This document shows positions 24,729 to 32,973 of a DNA stretch of 64,000 nt, in pieces; the stretch's first letter is position 1; every line of letters begins with the position of its first letter. The DNA lies in NCBI GenBank assembly GCA_016870215.1, contig VGCD01000002.1:96861-160860 (forward strand), in the 5' to 3' direction. A program made the position numbers and the translations under genes. Under the pieces are notes generated by a model, which made no database searches, was not told the DNA's origin, and saw nothing but the letters and a program-made list of their open reading frames with translations. This DNA is from Actinomycetota bacterium. Lineage in GTDB: Bacteria > Actinomycetota > Acidimicrobiia > Acidimicrobiales > Ilumatobacteraceae.

Positions 24729-26318
24729 TTACTGCGAAAGTTTGACGGCCAGATCTCGCAACTCGAACTTGGTGACCTTGCCGTTCGGGTTGGTGGGAAG
24801 TGCCTCGAGCACCACCACTCGTCGTGGAACTTTGTAGTTCGCCATACGTTCACGACTCCACGTCACCACTTCTTCTGGGTCGATGGTCGAGCCAGGGCGC
24901 GCGGTCACGAAGGCCCAGCCGACCTCTCCTTGACGTTCGTCAGGAACGCCGATGACAGCCACCTGGGCGATGTCGGGGTGACTGAGGAGATAATTCTCGA
25001 TTTCGGCGGGATACGCATTGAATCCGCCGACGATGAACAAGTCCTTCTTACGGTCAGTGATGTTGATGTAGCCGCGGTCATTCATGGTGCCAATATCACC
25101 GGTGTGTAGCCAACCATCGGCGGTGATTGCCTCTGCAGTTGCTGCTTCATCCTCGAAGTAACCCTGCATCACGTTGTATCCACGGCACACAATTTCACCG
25201 GCTTCTCCGCGCGGGACTTCGTTGAAAGCATCATCAATGATTTTCACTTCAACATCGATCAGTGCGCGACCACTCGTGAGCGAGATGGTCTCGTAGTCAT
25301 CTTCAGGTCTGCACATGCTGATGGTGCCGCACGACTCGGTGAGCCCGTAGGCGGTGATGATGGTCTGGAAGGTGAGCTCCTCGCGCATGCGGCGCAACAT
25401 CTCGACTGGTACCGCAGCAGCGCCCGTGACTGCCAAACGCAGACTTGAGAGATCGAACTTGTCACGCTCTGGATGATTCAGAATCGACAGGAAGAGCGTC
25501 GGCGGTCCGGGCAACATCGACACTTTTTCAGCAGAGATTCGCCGCAGTGCAGTCGGCACATCGAACACGACTTCGGGAATGATGGTTGCACCGCGAATGA
25601 GGCAGCCGAGGATGCCGCCCTTGTATCCGAACGTGTGAAAGAACGGGTTGACGATGAGGAATCGATCGCCGCGAATGACTCCGACTGTTTGCGACCAGTC
25701 ATCGAACACCCGAATGTTTTGAGCGTGATTCGTCATCACGCCCTTTGGGCGACCTGTCGTGCCGCTCGTAAAGAAGATGTCTGACAGGTCATCAGGTGAC
25801 AGCGCATCAATGCGGGCGTCCACTTCAGAGTCAGCGACGTCTTTGCCGAGTGCCAGAAACTGTTGCCAGTCGATGGTTCCATCCGGTGCATCACCGCGCA
25901 TGACGACGATGCGCTCTATGGATGGCGTGGGTGTGTCGGCGCCACGTAACCATGTGACGTAGTCGTTGCCGAGAAAGCCGTTGACACACAACAACATGCG
26001 TGCGCGGCTTCGTGACAGGATGTACGCAGCTTCTTCACCTTTGAACCGGGTGTTCAGTGGTACGAGCACTCCACCAACGGTGACTGCGCCGAGCGCGGCG
26101 ATGACCCATTCCCAGATGTTCGGTGCCCAGATCGAGACGCGATCACCTTTTTGTATTCCACAGGCGATGTACGAACGTGCAGCCCCACGGACTGCTTCGT
26201 TCAACTGCGGATATGTGAGTCGCTTCTCGTTATCGACGACAGCTTCGAGATCGGCAAAACGCGTGGCGTTTTGCCGGACGAGCTTGGCAATGGTGCCAAA
26301 CTCAAGATCAGCGCGCAT
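24729..26318 (-). CDS. fadD3: Acyl-CoA synthetase, FadD3-like
   Basis: 529-residue ligase. Several stretches match, from memory, M. tuberculosis FadD3, the ligase that activates the steroid C/D-ring propionate HIP: NPFFHTFGYKGGILGCL, VSMLPGPPTLFLSIL, LAVTGAAAVPVEMLRRM, YGLTESCGTISMCRPEDD and FIVGGFNAYPAEIENYL. The P-loop is FFTSGTTGRPKGVMTNH, the hinge WLHTGDIGTMND, and the catalytic Lys is in NPNGKVTKFEL. ATG overlaps the amidohydrolase stop (ATGA). It is the second gene of the operon controlled by the 27547 palindrome. Activation of a polycyclic propionate is plausible; orthology should be confirmed by phylogeny. Confidence 0.87.
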   Translation of the reverse strand: MRADLEFGTIAKLVRQNATRFADLEAVVDNEKRLTYPQLNEAVRGAARSYIACGIQKGDRVSIWAPNIWEWVIAALGAVTVGGVLVPLNTRFKGEEAAYILSRSRARMLLCVNGFLGNDYVTWLRGADTPTPSIERIVVMRGDAPDGTIDWQQFLALGKDVADSEVDARIDALSPDDLSDIFFTSGTTGRPKGVMTNHAQNIRVFDDWSQTVGVIRGDRFLIVNPFFHTFGYKGGILGCLIRGATIIPEVVFDVPTALRRISAEKVSMLPGPPTLFLSILNHPERDKFDLSSLRLAVTGAAAVPVEMLRRMREELTFQTIITAYGLTESCGTISMCRPEDDYETISLTSGRALIDVEVKIIDDAFNEVPRGEAGEIVCRGYNVMQGYFEDEAATAEAITADGWLHTGDIGTMNDRGYINITDRKKDLFIVGGFNAYPAEIENYLLSHPDIAQVAVIGVPDERQGEVGWAFVTARPGSTIDPEEVVTWSRERMANYKVPRRVVVLEALPTNPNGKVTKFELRDLAVKLSQ

Positions 26319-27535
26319 CAGGAGAGGTGCGTGATGCCGAGCATCTTGATGGCGTTGCCTCGCAGCACCTTGTAGACGATGTCATCGGGAAGATCAGCAG
26401 TCTGCTCTTCGGCGATCTTGGCCGTGTGAGGCCAGGTGCTGTCGGAGTGGGGATAATCACTCTCATACGTAACGTTGTCGACGCCGATTGACTCGATGTT
26501 CTTGAGGCCGAAGGCATCATCGAAGAAGCAACCGTAGATGTGCTTGCGGAACAACTCGGTCGGTGGCTCGAGCACCTTGTCGGCAACTCCGCCCCAACCG
26601 CGATTCTCACGCCACACATTGTCGGCGCGCTCAAGGATGTACGGAATCCAGCCAATTTGACCTTCGCTGTATGCGATCTTCAAGTTCGGGAACTGGTTGA
26701 ACTTGCCGCTCATGAGCCAGTCGACCATCGAGAAGCAACAGTTGGCAAAAGTGAGAACTGAACCGACGGCAGCAGGCGCGTCTGGCGACGTCGATGGCAT
26801 CTTCGAGCCAGAACCGATGTGCATGTTGATGACGGTGCTGGTCTCGTTGCATGCATCGAAGAACGGATCCCAGTAACCGTCGGCATCGTGGATGCTCGGC
26901 AATCCGAGGTTCGGTGGAATTTCAGAGAAGCACACGGCGCGGCAACCGCGCGCAGCATTTCGACGAATTTCAGCGGCAGCAGCAACGGCATCCCACAACG
27001 GACTGATGGTGAGCGGAATGAGGCGTCCACCAGACGATGCACACCAGTCCTCGATCATCCAGTCGTTGTATGCCTTCACGCATTCGAGCGCGAGTTCTTT
27101 GTCGTGTGCTTCGTAGAAAGTCTGACCGCAGAAACGTGGGAAAGTGGGGAAGCACAACGATGCTTCGATACCTGAGATGTCCATGTCTGCGAGACGTTCT
27201 TTGACGAGAAATGATCCGGGGCGCATCTCGACGTATGAGATTCCTTTCAACGTCACTTCGTCACGATCAAAACCAACGGCGGTGTCGAGACGTGTGAGCG
27301 GACGACGAAGATCTTCGTAGAACCACCAGTCGACCGGTTCACCTGCATCGCCAGGGTCACCTGGAACGGCGGTGAACTTTCCGCCGATGAAGGTCATTTC
27401 CTTCACTGGTGCTCGCACGATGCGAGGCGCCTCAGAGAGGAACTTCTTGGACACGCGGTCGGTCCAGACGGTGGGTGGCTCGATGACGTGGTCATCGACG
27501 GAGATGATTTTTGGAAGCTCGCGCATGTCCGGCAC
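26318..27535 (-). CDS. Amidohydrolase family protein (ACMSD-like)
   Basis: 405-residue relative of the genes at 6881 and 10766. It carries SVDDHVIEPPTVWTDRV near residue 14, INMHIGSGSKMPSTSPD in mid-barrel and YESDYPHSDSTWPHT near residue 365. The strand-1 motif again has one His rather than His-x-His. It is first in the long minus operon. TAAGGT lies 7 bp before ATG 27535, and no ribosome site is visible, so the transcript is probably leaderless. A perfect 21-bp palindrome sits 12 bp upstream of the ATG. Likely a metal-dependent hydrolase or decarboxylase acting before or after the FadD3-like ligase. Confidence 0.88.
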   Translation of the reverse strand: MPDMRELPKIISVDDHVIEPPTVWTDRVSKKFLSEAPRIVRAPVKEMTFIGGKFTAVPGDPGDAGEPVDWWFYEDLRRPLTRLDTAVGFDRDEVTLKGISYVEMRPGSFLVKERLADMDISGIEASLCFPTFPRFCGQTFYEAHDKELALECVKAYNDWMIEDWCASSGGRLIPLTISPLWDAVAAAAEIRRNAARGCRAVCFSEIPPNLGLPSIHDADGYWDPFFDACNETSTVINMHIGSGSKMPSTSPDAPAAVGSVLTFANCCFSMVDWLMSGKFNQFPNLKIAYSEGQIGWIPYILERADNVWRENRGWGGVADKVLEPPTELFRKHIYGCFFDDAFGLKNIESIGVDNVTYESDYPHSDSTWPHTAKIAEEQTADLPDDIVYKVLRGNAIKMLGITHLS

Positions 27536-27546
27536 CTTAGCACTCG

Positions 27547-27567
27547 TTTCTGACGGTCCGTCAGAAA
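27547..27567. promoter_or_regulatory. Perfect 21-bp palindromic operator
   Basis: Two 10-bp arms, TTTCTGACGG and CCGTCAGAAA, flank a single T. The palindrome overlaps the upstream half and spacer of a candidate leaderless promoter for the amidohydrolase (-10 TAAGGT). It also lies at the start of the divergent leader of the enoyl-CoA hydratase operon. It matches the site at 17858 at 19 of 21 positions, so one TetR protein very likely reads both. Confidence 0.78.
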
Positions 27568-27759
27568 CCCGCTCTGAATAGGCCTAGAGAAGATTTGGAG
27601 GATTTTGGGCATACTCCGGCGACTGTGGGAAGTAGCGCCCGAGGTGCAAGCGGCCAGCCGTTTCGCCAGCCTTTTGGCTGGTCTTGCAGCATCGGGGAAG
27701 ATGGGAGCCTTCGGGAATGGCGGATTCCTCGGGGGCTGAGGGCGCGAGGGGGCTTCCAC
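27568..27759 (+). other. 192-bp non-coding leader with two stem-loops
   Basis: No gene is supported here, although a TTG-initiated frame runs into the hydratase. CCAGCC-TTTT-GGCTGG (27666-27681) is a perfect hairpin. Further on, GGGAAT and ATTCCT pair around GGCGG (about 27714-27731), framed by AGCC and GGCT. The second structure lies 25-50 bp before the ATG. It may be an RNA leader that tunes translation; no known riboswitch consensus was recognised. Confidence 0.35.
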
Positions 27760-28554
27760 ATGGCGGGCAAACAGAACTACGAGTCGGTGTCATTTGAAGT
27801 GGACGGGGCCGTCGCCACTGTTACGTTGAACCGGCCGGAGGCCCACAACTCAATCACTGAGACGGTGGTCAAAGAAATTGGCGATATCTGGGCGCAATTA
27901 CGCATGGACGACTCTGTTCGCGCCATCGTGTTGACAGCTGCAGGAGACAAAGCGTTCTGTACTGGCATCGACAGGTCGTGGTCGCCACCGCAACCGAACA
28001 GTCCGGTAGCTATCAATGATCCGCTCATGAAGCTCGGTCCGAAGACCGCTGACTTGTGGAAGCCGGTTATTGCAGCGGTGAACGGTATGGCGTGTGGCGG
28101 TGCTTTTTATTTTCTTGGTGAAAGCGACACCATTGTCGCTGCAGACCACGCGACATTCTTTGACCCACACACCACATACGGTCTTGCCGCATGTTTCGAA
28201 CCGATTCTGTTGTACGGACAAATGCCCTTTGGTGAGTTGTGTCGCATCGCATTGATGGGCAACTATGAACGTATGACTGCTCAACGTGCACACCAAATCG
28301 GTTTCGTGCAAGACGTAGTTCCCGCAGCGTCACTTCTTGAGACCGCACAACGCATTGCGAGTGACTTGGCTTCCATGCCAGCTGCAGCCGTGCAGGCGAC
28401 ATTGCGTGCGCTGTGGGTTGCACGCGAGATGGGACGTGCACAAGCGGTGTCGATGGCTCCACATCTCGTCAGTCTCGGAAATCAGCCGGAAGCAATCGAA
28501 GAGGGTTTGCAGATGTTCCGTAGCGGTAAGCGCATCGAATGGAGGGCTCGCTGA
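27760..28554 (+). CDS. Enoyl-CoA hydratase/isomerase family protein
   Basis: 264-residue crotonase-fold protein. ATG 27760 follows GAGGGGGC at 7 bp and starts the conserved fold (VSFEVDGAVATVTLNRPEAHNS). KAFCTGIDRSW is the CoA-binding/oxyanion segment (usual A-F-C-A-G-x-D), and VNGMACGGAFYFLGESD the second oxyanion helix, with AGG-type Gly present. The usual catalytic glutamates of mitochondrial hydratase are not evident, so isomerase or hydrolase activity is also possible. First gene of a four-gene operon in which every junction overlaps. Confidence 0.86.
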   Translation: MAGKQNYESVSFEVDGAVATVTLNRPEAHNSITETVVKEIGDIWAQLRMDDSVRAIVLTAAGDKAFCTGIDRSWSPPQPNSPVAINDPLMKLGPKTADLWKPVIAAVNGMACGGAFYFLGESDTIVAADHATFFDPHTTYGLAACFEPILLYGQMPFGELCRIALMGNYERMTAQRAHQIGFVQDVVPAASLLETAQRIASDLASMPAAAVQATLRALWVAREMGRAQAVSMAPHLVSLGNQPEAIEEGLQMFRSGKRIEWRAR

Positions 28555-29333
28555 TGGTTCTTTCAGCAGATGCGTTCAGACTCGACGGCAAGTTTGCAGT
28601 CGTCACCGGCGCTGCGAAAGGACTGGGCGAAGCAATCGCGCTCGCATATGCCAATTACGGCGCTGATCTCGCCATCTGTGATCGCGACGAAGAAAACATG
28701 GAGCGTGTCGCGAAAGAAGTTCGCGCGATGGGTCGCACCTGTGTCACGTCCGTGCTCGATGTTCGTGACACCGCTGCCGTCGACGCCTGGGTGAACTCGT
28801 TGCCAGACATTGACATACTCGTAAACAACGCCGGCGGCACTTTTTATGCATGGTTCATGGATGTGACCGACAAGGGTCAGCGCTCAGTGATCGATGAGAA
28901 TTTCACAAGCGTCACCAATTTCGTGCGCTCATGTATTCCGAAGATGCCACGTGGTGGGTCAATCATCAACATCACATCGGTCGAGGCCTACAAGGCGTCA
29001 CCCGGATTCGGCGTGTACGGAGCCATGAAGGCCGCGGTCGAACATCTCAGTCGCACCTTGGCACTCGAGTTGTCAGACAAGAAGATTCGTGTGAACACCA
29101 TCGCACCAGATGGCATGCACACTCCAGGCGACGCCAATTTGTTGGTGGGCGACCATGACTATGGCGCCACACTCGCGCTTGGCTGGGGCGAACCCGATGA
29201 TGCAGCCGGCTCAGCAATCTTCTTGGCATCGTCCGCATCGGCATATCTCACCGGTACCACGCTTCAAACCAATGGCGGCAGTGATGCGGCGCGCGGATGG
29301 AAGAAGACGCCAGAGGGCAACTGGATTCCATGA
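28554..29333 (+). CDS. SDR-family oxidoreductase
   Basis: 259-residue SDR. ATG 28554 overlaps the hydratase stop (TGATG) and follows GGAGGG at 8 bp. The cofactor loop is TGAAKGLG at 18-25, NNAGG near 91-95, Ser142 and Tyr155-x3-Lys159 (YGAMK) the active residues. The second-strand end CDRDEE favours NAD+. Sits between two hydratases, so it most likely oxidises the hydroxyacyl-CoA they form. Confidence 0.86.
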   Translation: MVLSADAFRLDGKFAVVTGAAKGLGEAIALAYANYGADLAICDRDEENMERVAKEVRAMGRTCVTSVLDVRDTAAVDAWVNSLPDIDILVNNAGGTFYAWFMDVTDKGQRSVIDENFTSVTNFVRSCIPKMPRGGSIINITSVEAYKASPGFGVYGAMKAAVEHLSRTLALELSDKKIRVNTIAPDGMHTPGDANLLVGDHDYGATLALGWGEPDDAAGSAIFLASSASAYLTGTTLQTNGGSDAARGWKKTPEGNWIP

Positions 29334-30055
29334 CCGACTCTGCCTGTGTCGTCATCCGGCACGAAGGTTGCGTTTCGATTGTCACGTTGAACCGACCAGA
29401 GGCACGAAATGCACTGAACGCCGAGCTTGCTGTTGCATTGCCGCGTGCAATCGCCGAATGTGATGCGCGTGCTGAGACACGGGCGATTGTCGTCACCGGT
29501 GCGGACCCTGCTTTTTGTGCGGGCTTTGATTTGCGTGATGTCGGGGCCGGGCGTCGTGCAGGTGCAAACGAGCATCCCGGTTACTGGGGTCCGTTTCCAC
29601 CGACGCGCAGTCCGATCGTCGGCGCGGTGAACGGCGCTGCGGTCACTGGTGGTTTGGAGATTGCTGTGTCGTGTGACTTCTTGATTGCTTCAGATAGGGC
29701 GCGCTTCGCAGACACTCATGCAAAAGTTGGCATGGTTCCGGGTTGGGGGCTCACCATCGTGTTGCCACGTCTCATTGGCCCCTCGCGTGCATTGCAGATG
29801 AGTCTGACGGGTGCGTTCGTCGACGCGACAACAGCATTGTCATGGGGACTCGTGAATGAAGTGGTTCTCCATGACTACTTGATTCACCGCGCTGTTGAAA
29901 TAGGCAACCAGATTGGCGCCCTCTACGAAGGCGCAGTTGCTGAAGTGCGATCGTTGTATCGTGACATGGCAACTCATGCAGTGGACGACGCAGCATTCGA
30001 AGCCGAGAACGTGCGTGCGCGAAATTGGGCACAGAAGCGATTCGGGGGAGCATGA
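29330..30055 (+). CDS. Enoyl-CoA hydratase/isomerase family protein
   Basis: 241-residue crotonase-fold protein starting at ATG 29330, which overlaps the SDR stop (ATGA). VSIVTLNRPEARNALN opens the fold. PAFCAGFDLRDVG is the CoA/oxyanion loop. VNGAAVTGGLEIAVSCDFLIAS is the second oxyanion helix with an acidic residue at the usual catalytic position (GGLE). ADTHAKVGMVPGWGLTIVLPR carries the third region. A genuine hydratase is more likely here than for the 27760 gene. Confidence 0.87.
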   Translation: MTDSACVVIRHEGCVSIVTLNRPEARNALNAELAVALPRAIAECDARAETRAIVVTGADPAFCAGFDLRDVGAGRRAGANEHPGYWGPFPPTRSPIVGAVNGAAVTGGLEIAVSCDFLIASDRARFADTHAKVGMVPGWGLTIVLPRLIGPSRALQMSLTGAFVDATTALSWGLVNEVVLHDYLIHRAVEIGNQIGALYEGAVAEVRSLYRDMATHAVDDAAFEAENVRARNWAQKRFGGA

Positions 30056-31089
30056 ACACGTTCAAGGTGTATGCGGGTATGGACCCTCGGCTGCCGATAT
30101 CGGCGGTGGGTGAACATGCGCGACGAGTCGAAGCACTTGGCTATGACGGCTTGCATATCGCCGAAACGGTGCATGATCCGTTTCTGGTGTCGATGGCTGC
30201 ACTGCAAGCCACCGAGAAGTTGGTCGTACGCACCTCGGTTGCCCTTGCCTTGGTGCGAAGCCCTATGGCAGTTGCCTACACAGCGTGGGATCTCGCTGCG
30301 TTGTCAGGTGGACGTTTTCAACTGGGCCTCGGAACCCAGATTCGCCAACACATCGAGCGGCGATTCGGCATGGCGTTCGATAATCCTGTCGGACGCTTGC
30401 GAGACCACATCGGTGCAGTGAAGGCGTGCTGGCGCGCCTTTGATGGCATCGAGAAGTTGAACTTCGAGAGCAAGAACTATTCGCTGACGCTGCTCACGCC
30501 GAATTTCACCCCGGATGCGCTGCCAGATGATGTCGCTCGACCATCTATATGGATGGGGGGAGTCAATGCTTCACTTCTTCGCGCTGCAGGTGAATTGGCA
30601 GACGGATTCGTGACGCATCCGACGAATAGTCATCCGCGTTACTTGGCCGAGTTATGTCGACCCGGGCTTGAGGCTGGCGCAAAGGCAGTAGGTCGCCGTC
30701 TCGAAGACATTGAAATCGTGACGGGAACGCAATGGATACTCGAGGGAGACGTCAGTGCACTGGCCGATCGTCGAGAACACAATCGTCGACTTCTGGCGTT
30801 CCTGTATTCAACACCTGCGTATGAACGAACACTCGAACTTTTTGGCTGGAAAGACCTTGCCGGCGTGCTGCGTTCGATTATTCGCGAGAACAAGTGGGAT
30901 GAGTTGCGTGATCATGTGAATGACGAAGTTCTCGACACTCTCGTGCCGCAGGCGACGTACGACGAGTTGCCGCGAGTGGCACGGGAGTGGTTCAGCGGAC
31001 TGTGCGACGGGTTACTCATTGCGCCACCGCCAGATCCGAAGAACGATGCTTTGCTCGCGCCGGCGATTGCGGAGCTACAAGGTCGCTGA
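30052..31089 (+). CDS. LLM-class F420-dependent oxidoreductase
   Basis: 345-residue luciferase-like protein from ATG 30052, overlapping the hydratase stop (ATGA). TSVALALVRSPMAVAYTAWD followed by LSGGRFQLGLGTQIRQH and RPSIWMGGVNASLLRAAGE define the family; the shape fits the mycobacterial F420-dependent group designated TIGR03617 in databases, from memory. It closes the hydratase-SDR-hydratase operon. It may reduce or oxidise a ring or side-chain double bond in the same pathway. Confidence 0.86.
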   Translation: MNTFKVYAGMDPRLPISAVGEHARRVEALGYDGLHIAETVHDPFLVSMAALQATEKLVVRTSVALALVRSPMAVAYTAWDLAALSGGRFQLGLGTQIRQHIERRFGMAFDNPVGRLRDHIGAVKACWRAFDGIEKLNFESKNYSLTLLTPNFTPDALPDDVARPSIWMGGVNASLLRAAGELADGFVTHPTNSHPRYLAELCRPGLEAGAKAVGRRLEDIEIVTGTQWILEGDVSALADRREHNRRLLAFLYSTPAYERTLELFGWKDLAGVLRSIIRENKWDELRDHVNDEVLDTLVPQATYDELPRVAREWFSGLCDGLLIAPPPDPKNDALLAPAIAELQGR

Positions 31090-31133
31090 CAAAGAGCGAA
31101 CTCATGACCTGGCCGGCACCGATAAGTCGTGCG

Positions 31134-31967
31134 TCAGAGATTGAATGTCTTCACGATGTCACGGGCCACGACTTCAGTTCCAGCCATGGCGACGGCATCC
31201 TGTGAACCTGCAACAAGCCACGCTGCGGCCTTGGCGGGAATCTCCGCAGATTGACCAGTTGGTTCCATTCCGGTGCGTTTCGCACGCTCGCGCATCGCAT
31301 CGGTGGTGACATGACCGGGGTTCAAGTTGTACGCACGCACGCCACGATCACTGAATTCAGCGTTGAGCACGCCGGCAATACGGTGTGCTGAACCTTTTGC
31401 CATCGCATAGGCAACACCCCAACCACCTTTGCCAACTGGTGCACGCGGCACGAGCGTGGCGGTGCCAGAGGTGACGTTGATGAAAATGCCGCGACCCGAA
31501 TTGATCATGGAAGGCATCAACACTTTCAGTGAAATCATCGGGCCAATTGCATCGGCTTCGATGACAGTGCGCAGCAGGTCGATGGAGAGGTCGTCGAATC
31601 TGTCGTTGATGCCGGGGCCTTGATAGATGGCATTCGCGACAAATGTGTCGATGCCACCAAGTTCATCGACGGCCGTGTGTGCAGCTGCCTCGATGGACGT
31701 TGGGTCGGTGAGGTCCATGGCAATCGGAACAGCAGTCACTCCGAATACTCGACACTGTTCGGCTATTTCGTCAACCGATCCGGGAAGCACAATGCCAGCT
31801 AGGTCGTCAGAGGTGCTCGAGCCACCGTAGGGAAGGCCGCCACCGACAGATCGTGCGGTGAGAGCGACATTGTGTCCGGCCGCAGCGAGGGCGAGTGCGA
31901 TTTCCTTGCCAATTCCGCGACTAGCGCCGGTCACGAGTACCGCACGCGGTTGGTGGTTCGTTGCCAT
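31134..31967 (-). CDS. SDR-family oxidoreductase
   Basis: 277-residue SDR starting at ATG 31967, 7 bp after a -10-like TACCCT with TTGCGA 16 bp further upstream, so probably leaderless; an in-frame start 13 codons upstream would run into the divergent promoter. TGASRGIG at 13-20 and Tyr187-x3-Lys191 (YAMAK) are present. NNAG is altered to ANAIY near 111-115. A ~25-residue insertion with GGGLPYGGSS lies after strand 2, unusual for classical SDRs. The last residues end convergent to the LLM gene. Function: hydroxyacyl or alcohol oxidation, substrate unknown. Confidence 0.84.
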   Translation of the reverse strand: MATNHQPRAVLVTGASRGIGKEIALALAAAGHNVALTARSVGGGLPYGGSSTSDDLAGIVLPGSVDEIAEQCRVFGVTAVPIAMDLTDPTSIEAAAHTAVDELGGIDTFVANAIYQGPGINDRFDDLSIDLLRTVIEADAIGPMISLKVLMPSMINSGRGIFINVTSGTATLVPRAPVGKGGWGVAYAMAKGSAHRIAGVLNAEFSDRGVRAYNLNPGHVTTDAMRERAKRTGMEPTGQSAEIPAKAAAWLVAGSQDAVAMAGTEVVARDIVKTFNL

Positions 31968-31974
31968 CAACCAC

Positions 31975-31984
31975 AGGGTACTTT
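31975..31984. promoter_or_regulatory. Overlapping divergent -10 elements for two SDR genes
   Basis: AGGGTACTTT contains TACTTT reading right (6 bp before ATG 31991) and TACCCT reading left (7 bp before ATG 31967). The two share TA. For the leftward gene TTGCGA lies 16 bp upstream, inside the other coding region. Both transcripts would be leaderless, and only one polymerase could bind at a time. Confidence 0.5.
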
Positions 31985-31990
31985 CGACGC

Positions 31991-32890
31991 ATGACCTCGC
32001 AATCACTGCGCTTCGACGACCGGGTTGCCATCGTCACCGGAGCTGGTCGAGGGCTCGGCCGCGAGCACGCACTATTACTTGCCGCACGGGGGGCATTCGT
32101 TGTGGTCAACGACTCTTCGGAGAAATTTGCTCACGAAACCGTCAAAGACATTCGCGAGGCGGGAGGCCGAGCATTGCTCGCTGTGTATGACGTTGCAGAC
32201 CCGAGCGAGTGCGAAGCAATGGTGGCGCACACGCTGCGTGAATGTGGGGGGCTTCACATTGTGTTGAACAATGCCGGGCGAGGTGGACCGACTGGATTAG
32301 TCGAGGACACGACTCACGAACAGATGCGCATGATCATGTCGACGCATGCGGAAGGCACTTTCAATGTCTGTAAAGCAGCGTGGATGCACTTGAAGTGTCA
32401 GAAATTCGGACGTATTCTTGTGACTTCGTCAGGCAGCGGACTTGGCGTGATGTACAGCATCGCGTATTCAATGGCGAAGGCTGCACTTTTTGGTCTCACG
32501 CGCTCACTCGCGCTTGAGGGGGCAGAGTACGGCATCAAGGTGAATGCGTTATTGCCCATCGGTTACACGCGATCAGCAGCACTGAACCCGAACGAAGACA
32601 CTCGCCAATGGATGGAGCAGAACTTTCCACCTGCGGTGGTCGCACCGACTGCAGTGTTCTTGGTGCACGACGATGTGCCCTGCAGCGGTGAGTTGATCAA
32701 CTCCGGAGCGGGTCGCGTTGCGCGCACTGCGACCATCGGTGCACCCGGCTACTACAAAGATTTGTCACTCACTCCTGAAGATGTCCGTGAAAACTTCGAC
32801 ACTGCTCTCAGTATGGACGGTGCGAGAGAACTGATGCAGAGCCGCGATGATCTGCAGTTCTACTCAGGAGACGCGACTTTTCCGCAATAA
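31991..32890 (+). CDS. SDR-family oxidoreductase, HSD17B4-like
   Basis: 299-residue SDR, TGAGRGLG at 17-24, NNAG near 93-96, Tyr159-x3-Lys163 (YSMAK). Its N-terminal fold and 300-residue length match the 3-hydroxyacyl-CoA dehydrogenase-like SDRs at 13150 and 14746, and the C-terminal extension includes LTPEDVRENFD. No ribosome site: TACTTT lies 6 bp before ATG, suggesting a leaderless message. Divergent from another SDR and followed, 83 bp later, by the FadA6-like thiolase, which would be the next step of beta-oxidation. Confidence 0.86.
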   Translation: MTSQSLRFDDRVAIVTGAGRGLGREHALLLAARGAFVVVNDSSEKFAHETVKDIREAGGRALLAVYDVADPSECEAMVAHTLRECGGLHIVLNNAGRGGPTGLVEDTTHEQMRMIMSTHAEGTFNVCKAAWMHLKCQKFGRILVTSSGSGLGVMYSIAYSMAKAALFGLTRSLALEGAEYGIKVNALLPIGYTRSAALNPNEDTRQWMEQNFPPAVVAPTAVFLVHDDVPCSGELINSGAGRVARTATIGAPGYYKDLSLTPEDVRENFDTALSMDGARELMQSRDDLQFYSGDATFPQ

Positions 32891-32959
32891 GAACCCAGTA
32901 GAAGCAAGAGCCCGCGTCGCACTGAGTGGTGTCTCTTAGTGAATGCATCGCGCACCAAC

Positions 32960-32965
32960 TAAGGT
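32960..32965 (+). promoter_or_regulatory. Candidate -10 element for a leaderless thiolase transcript
   Basis: TAAGGT ends 8 bp before ATG 32974 and no ribosome site intervenes. The same hexamer lies 7 bp before the amidohydrolase ATG at 27535. Confidence 0.4.
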
Positions 32966-32973
32966 CGACGTCT

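Noticed and set aside
27595..27759. 55-codon N-terminal extension of the hydratase from a TTG
   Set aside because: No homology, and the ATG at 27760 has a good ribosome site at the right distance.
27568..27759. Riboswitch (cobalamin or SAM type) before the hydratase operon
   Set aside because: The B12 box and SAM consensus elements are not present; only generic hairpins are seen.
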